A program made the translations under genes and the position numbers. Source: Gammaproteobacteria bacterium (GTDB lineage Bacteria; Pseudomonadota; Gammaproteobacteria; UBA6429; Thiohalophilaceae). Taken from it: a DNA stretch of 32,129 nt. The stretch spans positions 1 to 32,129 of the forward strand of contig JAOULO010000041.1 of the NCBI GenBank assembly GCA_029881995.1. The letters run 5' to 3'. The notes under the pieces were generated by a model. It saw only the letters and a program-made list of their open reading frames with translations. It was not told the origin of the DNA and did no database searches. Below are positions 26,148 through 32,129 of the stretch, in pieces (positions within the stretch are counted from its first letter, which is position 1; each line of letters opens with the position of its first letter).

Positions 26148-27360
26148 AACAAAACAGGCTGCAGGTACTTACAACCTGCCAGATGAGAAAGGTCATTTTG
26201 GACCTTATGGTGGGCGATTTATTGCTGAGACCTTGATGGGCCCCATTGAAGAACTGACAGAGGCCTATGAAACCTGTTGCAATGATCCCGCTTTTATTGC
26301 TGAACTGGATGAAGATTTACGCCAGTACGTAGGTCGTCCTTCACCTCTTTATTATGCCCAGCGTTGGTCGGAGACCCTTGGCGGGGCGAAGATTTATCTC
26401 AAGCGTGAAGATCTCAATCACACCGGGGCTCACAAGGTGAATAACACCGTCGGCCAGGCCCTGCTGGCCCGCTATATGGGCAAGACCCGCATTATTGCCG
26501 AGACCGGTGCCGGACAGCATGGTGTGGCGTCAGCTACAGTAGCTGCTCGTCTAGGACTGGAATGTGTGGTCTATATGGGCGAAGAAGATATCAAGCGCCA
26601 GGCCATTAATGTTTTTCGTATGAAGTTACTGGGTGCGAAAGTGGTACCCGTCACATCGGGTTCCAAAACCTTGAAAGATGCTCTCAACGAAGCAATGCGT
26701 GACTGGGTAACCAATGTTGATAACACTTTCTATATTATCGGCACCGTGGCAGGTCCCCATCCTTATCCCGCCATGGTGCGAGATTTTCAGGCCATTATCG
26801 GTCGGGAAGCCAAAGAACAGATTATGAAACAGGAAGGACGATTGCCCGATGCCCTGGTGGCCTGTGTAGGCGGTGGTTCCAATGCCATTGGTCTGTTCTA
26901 CCCCTTCATTGATGATAAGGATGTTGTCATGTACGGCGTTGAGGGCGCGGGTGAAGGTATCGAAACTGGCCATCATGCGGCTCCCCTGTGTGCGGGCAAA
27001 TCCGGTGTGCTGCATGGGAATCGTACCTATCTGGTGGAAGATGCCGATGGGCAAATTATCCCCACTCACTGTATTTCAGCGGGTCTGGACTATCCCGGTG
27101 TTGGCCCGGAGCATGCCTGGCTGAAAGACAGTGGTCGGGCCAATTATGTTTCAGTCACCGATGATGAGGCCCTGCAGGCCTTCCATGATCTGACCCGTAT
27201 TGAAGGAATCATGCCGGCCCTGGAGTCCAGCCATGCCCTGGCCTATGCCACCAAACTGGCACCGACCATGGAAAAGGACAAAATCATTATCGTGAATCTG
27301 TCCGGTCGAGGTGACAAGGATATCCACACTGTTGCAAATCTGGAGGGTATCTCCATATGA
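26134..27360 (+). CDS. trpB: Tryptophan synthase beta subunit
   Basis: This PLP enzyme condenses indole with serine. The 408-residue product has HTGAHKVNN with PLP-binding Lys101, the [13 protein letters not shown] loop, the phosphate-binding GGGSNAIG and [12 protein letters not shown]. The start is TTG inside the end of trpF, with GAGG and AAGG upstream, and gives MTEVKTKQ. Its stop overlaps the trpA start (ATGA), the usual coupling for an alpha-beta complex. Confidence 0.97.
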   Translation: MTEVKTKQAAGTYNLPDEKGHFGPYGGRFIAETLMGPIEELTEAYETCCNDPAFIAELDEDLRQYVGRPSPLYYAQRWSETLGGAKIYLKREDLNHTGAHKVNNTVGQALLARYMGKTRIIAETGAGQHGVASATVAARLGLECVVYMGEEDIKRQAINVFRMKLLGAKVVPVTSGSKTLKDALNEAMRDWVTNVDNTFYIIGTVAGPHPYPAMVRDFQAIIGREAKEQIMKQEGRLPDALVACVGGGSNAIGLFYPFIDDKDVVMYGVEGAGEGIETGHHAAPLCAGKSGVLHGNRTYLVEDADGQIIPTHCISAGLDYPGVGPEHAWLKDSGRANYVSVTDDEALQAFHDLTRIEGIMPALESSHALAYATKLAPTMEKDKIIIVNLSGRGDKDIHTVANLEGISI

Positions 27361-28166
27361 GCCGCATAAGTACACGATTTGGTGCCCTGCAGACCAAGGG
27401 GCGTAAGGCCCTGATTCCCTATGTGACAGCGGGTGATCCTCAACCCTCTGTCACCGTCTCCCTGATGCATGCCATGGTGTCAGCCGGGGCCGATATTCTG
27501 GAACTGGGTGTCCCATTCTCTGACCCCATGGCCGAAGGGCCGGTCATTCAGAAGGCCATGGAAAGGGCCCTTGAGCATCATGTGTCCCTGAAAGATGTGT
27601 TGGGGATGGTGGCTGAATTTCGTCAACATGACACAGAAACACCTGTCTTGCTGATGGGGTATCTCAATCCGGTCGAGGTCATGGGTTATGCCAGTTTTGC
27701 CGAGCGGGCCGCTAAAGCCGGTGTCGATGGTGTCTTGCTGGTCGATCTTCCACCAGAAGAGGCCGAGGCGCTGATAGTCGAGTTAAAAAAGACCGGTCTG
27801 GATATCGTATTTCTGGTTTCACCCACTACCAAGGACGAGCGTATCGCGAAAATTGCTCAGTTGAGTAGCGGTTTTATTTATTACGTCTCACTGAAAGGGG
27901 TGACTGGAGCGGGTCACCTGGACACGGAAGAGGTCGCGGAGCGGGTCAATCGGATTAAATCCCATAGTAAAATCCCAGTCGGGGTCGGTTTTGGGATCAA
28001 GGATGCTGAATCTGCTGCCAGAGTGGCAAAAGTCGCAGACGCGGTTGTGGTAGGCAGTGCCCTGGTAAAAAAAGTGGAGGAACATGCTGGTGATGCCGAT
28101 AAAATTCAGGAAGCCATATCGGCACTTTTAAGAGAAATTCGCGAAGGCATCGATGCAGTTGTATAA
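27357..28166 (+). CDS. trpA: Tryptophan synthase alpha subunit, Glu at the catalytic Asp60 position
   Basis: It cleaves indole-glycerol phosphate and passes indole to TrpB. The 269-residue product has [11 protein letters not shown], catalytic Glu49 in [11 protein letters not shown] and the phosphate-binding GVGFGIKD and VVGSALVK. The second catalytic residue, Asp60 in Salmonella (SDPLADGP), is Glu here (SDPMAEGP; codon 27534-27536 GAA). The change keeps the charge, and the rest of the site is intact, so the enzyme may still work with altered kinetics. The start overlaps trpB by four bases. Confidence 0.97.
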   Translation: MSRISTRFGALQTKGRKALIPYVTAGDPQPSVTVSLMHAMVSAGADILELGVPFSDPMAEGPVIQKAMERALEHHVSLKDVLGMVAEFRQHDTETPVLLMGYLNPVEVMGYASFAERAAKAGVDGVLLVDLPPEEAEALIVELKKTGLDIVFLVSPTTKDERIAKIAQLSSGFIYYVSLKGVTGAGHLDTEEVAERVNRIKSHSKIPVGVGFGIKDAESAARVAKVADAVVVGSALVKKVEEHAGDADKIQEAISALLREIREGIDAVV

Positions 28167-28225
28167 TAAGAAAAGTGTGATCTGGTCGCATCGATAAATA
28201 TATAAATATAAGCTAAGGTTAAAAA

Positions 28226-29089
28226 ATGAACTGGTTCAGCAAATTACTCCCCTCCCGAATTCGTACCGAGACCAGCACCTCGAAAAAGAGCGTGCCAGAG
28301 GGCCTTTGGGCCAAGTGTAATTCCTGTGGTGCGGTACTGTATCGTGCTGAATTACAAAGAAATCTCGATGTTTGTCCAAAATGTAGCCAGCATCAGCGTA
28401 TCGATGCCCGTACTCGGCTGGATCTGTTCCTTGACGAACATGGCCGTATTGAGATTGGCTCAGAAATTCGACCAGTGGATGCCCTGAAATTCAGGGATCT
28501 GAAAAAATATAAAGATCGTCTTGTCCAGGCCCAGAAGGCAACCGCAGAAACTGATGCCCTGGTCGTCATGCAGGGTAAAGTTAAAAATGTTCCCTTGGTG
28601 GCCGCAGCCTTTGAATTTAAATTCATGGGTGGCTCCATGGGGTCGGTTGTTGGAGAGCGTTTTGTTCGTGCTGTTAACACGGCCATGGAACACAATATGC
28701 CTTTAGTCTGTTTTTCCGCCAGTGGTGGTGCCCGTATGCAGGAGGCTCTGTTCTCCCTGATGCAAATGGCCAAGACCAGTGCTGCCCTGACACGTTTGCA
28801 AAAACGTGGTTTACCCTTTATCTCTGTCCTGACCGATCCCACCATGGGTGGTGTTTCGGCTTCCTTTGCTATGTTGGGCGATATCAATATTGCCGAGCCT
28901 AATGCTCTGATCGGTTTTGCCGGTCCTCGGGTTATCGAACAGACTGTTCGTGAAACCTTGCCAGAAGGTTTCCAACGTAGTGAATTCCTGCTTGAGCATG
29001 GTGCTATTGACATGGTTGTAGATCGCCGCGATATGCGCGACCGGATTGCCAATATACTGTCGATGCTGATGCACCGTTCTGTTGCCTAA
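28226..29089 (+). CDS. accD: Acetyl-CoA carboxylase carboxyltransferase beta subunit
   Basis: With AccA it moves the carboxyl group from biotin to acetyl-CoA, the first committed step of fatty-acid synthesis. The 287-residue product has the N-terminal zinc finger Cys31, Cys34, Cys50, Cys53 and the crotonase-type core ([51 protein letters not shown]). A 59-nt AT-rich gap after trpA carries AAGG before the ATG but no convincing promoter. Confidence 0.98.
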   Translation: MNWFSKLLPSRIRTETSTSKKSVPEGLWAKCNSCGAVLYRAELQRNLDVCPKCSQHQRIDARTRLDLFLDEHGRIEIGSEIRPVDALKFRDLKKYKDRLVQAQKATAETDALVVMQGKVKNVPLVAAAFEFKFMGGSMGSVVGERFVRAVNTAMEHNMPLVCFSASGGARMQEALFSLMQMAKTSAALTRLQKRGLPFISVLTDPTMGGVSASFAMLGDINIAEPNALIGFAGPRVIEQTVRETLPEGFQRSEFLLEHGAIDMVVDRRDMRDRIANILSMLMHRSVA

Positions 29090-29126
29090 TCTCTCTTCTG
29101 ACTAATCAAAGCATTCGTGGTACAGG

Positions 29127-30389
29127 ATGCGTTTTAAAACTCTTGTCGAATGGCTAAACTGGCAGGAGAGCCTGCATCCCCAGACCATTGAACTCGGTCT
29201 GGAGCGGGTCAGCGAGGTTTTCCAGCGACTTCATTCAGATCCTCCCCCTTTTAAAATCATTACCGTTGCCGGTACGAATGGCAAAGGCTCAACAGTCGCT
29301 TTGCTGGAAAGCATTTTGAGAGCTGCCGGTTATAAAACCGGTGCCTATACCTCACCTCACTTACTCGAATACAACGAAAGAATCAGCTTAAATGGTGCTC
29401 ATGCCAGTGATGAGCAGATCTGTCAGGCATTTGATCGCATTGATCAGGCAAGAGGGGATACCTCCTTGACCTACTTTGAATTTGGTACGCTGGCGGCGCT
29501 GGATATCTTTTATCAAGCTGAACTTGATATAGCGATTCTCGAAGTAGGCCTGGGTGGTCGCCTCGATGCCGTCAATATCGTGGACAGTGATATCGCCATC
29601 ATCACTTCCATTGGTCTTGATCATACAGATTGGCTGGGTGATAACCGGGAATCTATTGCTCGAGAAAAGGCCGGCATCATGCGACAAAACAGGCCGGTGA
29701 TATGTAGTGAACAGGATATCCCCCAAACCATTTATAAAGAAGCAGAAAGAAGGGGTAGTGAACTATTCTGTCTTGGTCGAGAATTCCATTATGAGTTATA
29801 TGAAGAATTCTGGAGCTGGAGTGGGCCAGAGGAAGAATCCATTAATTTACCCTTTCCGATTCAAACAGGGGCACATCAGTTACGAAATGCCTCGGCTGTC
29901 ATAATGGCACTTAATTTATTAGCTGAAAGTTTTCCTGTCCGCTATGAGCACATCCAGCAAGGGCTGACCAGTGCCCAGTTAGCAGGGCGACTGCAGCACC
30001 TTCAAGATAAACAAAACTGGTTAGTCGATGTTGCCCACAATACCCAAAGTATCGAGGCCTTAGCCGCCCATTTCAAATCAGACTCTACGGAGAAGCAGGT
30101 CCATGCTGTGGTAGGGATGCTCAAAGATAAGGATATTCGCTCCAATTTAATGACCATGCAAGATGTGGTAACTGACTGGTATTGCGTAGAACTTGCCGGT
30201 CCGAGAGGGGCTTCTGCCGAAGAACTGAAACAAGTATTGCAAAACTTTGTTCCTGCCGACACTATCCAGTGCTTCGATAATGTACCTTCTGCAATGCAAG
30301 CCGTTGAAAATAGAGCAAATTCAGAGGATGTGAGACTTGTTTTTGGCTCATTTTATACAGTGGCAGAGGCCCTGCAACGGGGCGTATAA
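29127..30389 (+). CDS. folC: Folylpolyglutamate/dihydrofolate synthase
   Basis: It adds glutamate to dihydropteroate and to folates. The 420-residue product has the Mur-ligase-type P-loop AGTNGKGST at 48-56, SPHLLEYNERI, EVGLGGRLDAVN, SIGLDHTDWLG and, near the C-terminus, DVAHNTQS. Placement after accD is conserved in gammaproteobacteria. Confidence 0.96.
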   Translation: MRFKTLVEWLNWQESLHPQTIELGLERVSEVFQRLHSDPPPFKIITVAGTNGKGSTVALLESILRAAGYKTGAYTSPHLLEYNERISLNGAHASDEQICQAFDRIDQARGDTSLTYFEFGTLAALDIFYQAELDIAILEVGLGGRLDAVNIVDSDIAIITSIGLDHTDWLGDNRESIAREKAGIMRQNRPVICSEQDIPQTIYKEAERRGSELFCLGREFHYELYEEFWSWSGPEEESINLPFPIQTGAHQLRNASAVIMALNLLAESFPVRYEHIQQGLTSAQLAGRLQHLQDKQNWLVDVAHNTQSIEALAAHFKSDSTEKQVHAVVGMLKDKDIRSNLMTMQDVVTDWYCVELAGPRGASAEELKQVLQNFVPADTIQCFDNVPSAMQAVENRANSEDVRLVFGSFYTVAEALQRGV

Positions 30390-30429
30390 TAGATGATTGT
30401 CTCGAACTTTCAGGAAACGATATCTGCTT

Positions 30430-30999
30430 GTGGATAAACATTTATTAAAAAGGCGAATTATAGGCGCAGCGGTACTGGTTGGTCTTGGCGTAATTTTTAT
30501 CCCCATGATCCTCAGTGGTGGAAGAGACGAAATGCCCTTGTTTGGTAGTAATATCCCTAATAAGCCAGAATCAATTGCAAAATTGCGTTCTATCGAGATT
30601 CCCAGGCCTGTCCCTCCACCAGAACAGGAAACTATTCGCCTGCCAGTCAATGAACATATTCCTGCTACCAAAATTGAAAAAAAGGCGGCTGGCAAACCAG
30701 TCAATGAAGAAAGTCTGATTGATAAAGTGACCAGCCTGGCAACGATCAATACAAAACAAAATGGCAAAGCATGGGCCGTGCAGGTAGGAAGTTTTAGCCA
30801 ACGTAACAATGCCCTGGCATTGCAGAAAAAATTACGTAAGAAAAAATTTCCGGCCTTTGTTGAATTCGTGAAGAATAAAAAAGGTGGAGTCTATCGTGTA
30901 CGTGTGGGGCCCGAAGTAAAACGCGATAAGGCAAACAAGACACTAAAATCCATCGAGCAAAAACTGGGAATGAAAGGTGTGGTCGTTAACCATCCTTAA
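30430..30999 (+). CDS. dedD: DedD-like SPOR-domain protein
   Basis: The 189-residue inner-membrane protein has one N-terminal helix at about 10-27 (IIGAAVLVGLGVIFIPMI) and a Pro-rich periplasmic linker. A C-terminal SPOR domain at about 112-189 (WAVQVGSFSQRNNALALQKK, GGVYRVRVGPEVKR) binds denuded glycan at the septum. The GTG at 30430 gives MDKHLLKRRIIGA, which fits DedD proteins. Its AGGA is 14 nt away, longer than normal, and an in-frame TTG at 30397 is an alternative. folC and cvpA-purF as neighbours are the standard context. Confidence 0.88.
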   Translation: MDKHLLKRRIIGAAVLVGLGVIFIPMILSGGRDEMPLFGSNIPNKPESIAKLRSIEIPRPVPPPEQETIRLPVNEHIPATKIEKKAAGKPVNEESLIDKVTSLATINTKQNGKAWAVQVGSFSQRNNALALQKKLRKKKFPAFVEFVKNKKGGVYRVRVGPEVKRDKANKTLKSIEQKLGMKGVVVNHP

Positions 31000-31010
31000 G
31001 CGAAATTCTT

Positions 31011-31499
31011 ATGACCTGGATTGATATTGTTATTATTCTCATTATTTTCCTTTCTGCAGTAATCAGTTCTGTCAGGGGGTTTGCCAGAGAAGCACTTTCC
31101 CTGTTTGGCTGGATCCTGGCCTTCTGGGTTTCTATGAGTTTTTCAGGTGGTCTATCAGCGATGTTTATTGACACAATTCAGGATCCAATACTTCGTTTGA
31201 TTGTGGCCTTTCTGATTTTATTTATTGCGAGTCTGATCGTTTCCACCATTGTTAATTACTTCATTATCCAACTGGTGTTAAGGACGGGGATGACCGGGGC
31301 AGACAGGTCGATTGGTGTTGTATTTGGTGTATTGCGTGGCATTCTGATTGTGACTGCATTGGTCATGTTTTCAGGCCTGACACCTTTTCCCCAGACCCCA
31401 AGCTGGGACAATTCATTTTTCATGTATTATTTTGAAGGACTGGCGGTCTGGTTGCGCGATCTGATGCCATCGGATATGGCACATAGCTTTAAATTTTAA
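31011..31499 (+). CDS. cvpA: Colicin V production family membrane protein
   Basis: The 162-residue product has four predicted membrane helices. The first lies within WIDIVIILIIFLSAVISSVRG, followed by the typical short basic loop RGFAREALSLFGWILAFWV, and GVVFGVLRGILIVTALVMF is near the end. CvpA is needed for colicin V export and has been linked to envelope homeostasis; its biochemical role is unclear. It lies 87 nt upstream of purF, as in E. coli. Confidence 0.93.
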   Translation: MTWIDIVIILIIFLSAVISSVRGFAREALSLFGWILAFWVSMSFSGGLSAMFIDTIQDPILRLIVAFLILFIASLIVSTIVNYFIIQLVLRTGMTGADRSIGVVFGVLRGILIVTALVMFSGLTPFPQTPSWDNSFFMYYFEGLAVWLRDLMPSDMAHSFKF

Positions 31500-31586
31500 T
31501 GTAATTTGGATCGTGGACATCAAGAGATTACTGTAAAATGCCGTTATTCATTACTGAGCCTGCTGGCGAAACACTGAGGATTTAAT

Positions 31587-32129
31587 ATGTGTGGCATCAT
31601 TGGTATCGTGGCGAAAACGCCCGTGAATCAGGCCCTGTATGACGGCCTGACTGTATTGCAACACCGAGGCCAGGATGCTGCCGGAATCATGACCTGTGAT
31701 GATGACCGTATCTATCTTCGCAAAAGCAATGGCCTGGTCCGTGATGTATTTCATACCCGCCACATGCTGCGCCTACACGGTAATATGGGCATAGGACATG
31801 TGCGTTATCCCACGGCAGGTTGTTTTTCCTCAGCAGAAGCACAACCCTTTTATGTCAACTCTCCTTTTGGTATTGCTCTGGGCCATAATGGCAACCTCAC
31901 CAATGCTGAAGACCTGAAACGGGATCTGTTCCGTGAAGACCGCCGTCATATCAATACCGATTCGGACTCTGAAATCCTGCTCAACGTATTTGCCCATGAG
32001 TTACAAAACGCCAGCAAAATAGATATTAAGGCAGAAGACATCTTTTCTGCAGTCCAGGGGGTGCATCGTCGCTGCCGAGGGGCTTATGCCGTCGTGGCCA
32101 TGATTGCGGGCAAAGGACTGGCGGGTTTT
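31587..32129 (+). CDS. purF: Amidophosphoribosyltransferase, N-terminal part
   Basis: It starts de novo purine synthesis by making phosphoribosylamine from PRPP and glutamine. The 181 visible residues are the glutaminase domain: MCGIIGIV with the nucleophile Cys2 exposed after Met removal, [33 protein letters not shown] and [15 protein letters not shown] is 6 nt from the ATG. The gene runs off the window, so the PRPP domain is not seen. The upstream 87 nt contain TGTAAAAT but no well-spaced -35 and no PurR box that I can recognise. Confidence 0.97.
   Translation, partial: MCGIIGIVAKTPVNQALYDGLTVLQHRGQDAAGIMTCDDDRIYLRKSNGLVRDVFHTRHMLRLHGNMGIGHVRYPTAGCFSSAEAQPFYVNSPFGIALGHNGNLTNAEDLKRDLFREDRRHINTDSDSEILLNVFAHELQNASKIDIKAEDIFSAVQGVHRRCRGAYAVVAMIAGKGLAGF

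Noticed and set aside
28393-29052. 219-codon minus-strand frame inside accD
   Set aside because: Antisense to a clear AccD; Arg/Ser-rich, no family features.
31500-31586. PurR operator before purF
   Set aside because: No match to the ACGCAAACGTTTGCGT-type palindrome was found; only an isolated TAAAAT is present.

Overview
The window is a 32-kb stretch of gammaproteobacterial chromosome, with moderate GC and about 26 tightly packed protein genes. Two conserved neighbourhoods support this. The iscX-ndk-rlmN-pilF-hisS-yfgM-bamB-der block and the leuCDB-asd-usg-fimV-truA-trpF...accD-folC-dedD-cvpA-purF block both follow the order known from Pseudomonas-type gammaproteobacteria. pilF and fimV imply type IV pili. 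Two sulfur-related genes flank guaB: a SoxXA-binding-protein-like lipoprotein and a CoA-disulfide-reductase/rhodanese/TusA fusion. They hint at a sulfur-oxidising or sulfane-sulfur-handling lineage, but this is inference and no genus can be named from the sequence.

Layout. Positions 1-330 hold the 3' end of an ACR3 arsenite efflux gene, noticeably more GC-rich than what follows. Positions 420-8211 (+) run iscX, ndk, rlmN, pilF, hisS, yfgM, bamB, der and a DUF2784 membrane protein; most are close or overlapping, with promoter-like sites before iscX, ndk and der. Positions 8208-10801 (-) hold a secreted M23 peptidase, xseA and the small SoxXA-binding-like lipoprotein. guaB (+, 11093-12556) ends at a 48-nt perfect palindrome shared with the convergent fusion gene (-, 12625-14565). 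A LysR regulator (-) lies divergent to leuCDB-asd-usg (+, 15899-21214). fimV, truA, trpF-trpB-trpA, accD, folC, dedD, cvpA and the start of purF (all +) fill the rest.

How the genes work together. The first block combines Fe-S assembly (IscX), nucleotide balance (Ndk), translation (RlmN, HisS, Der), pilus secretin assembly (PilF) and envelope quality control (YfgM, BamB). The second is biosynthetic: leucine, the aspartate-family branch point, tryptophan, fatty-acid initiation, folate and purine synthesis, with FimV, TruA and the SPOR protein embedded.

Points of most interest are the three-domain sulfur-transfer fusion, the orphan SoxXA-binding-like lipoprotein with three half-sites between it and guaB, a synteny break that puts arsenite efflux where the isc operon is expected, loss of rodZ-ispG between pilF and hisS, a catalytic Asp-to-Glu change in TrpA, an active-site-dead Asd paralogue, and a sequence element shared by the ndk and fimV upstream regions. 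No tRNA, rRNA, CRISPR array or insertion sequence was seen. The region is mostly ordinary core genome, and I do not see a clearly undescribed multi-gene system.
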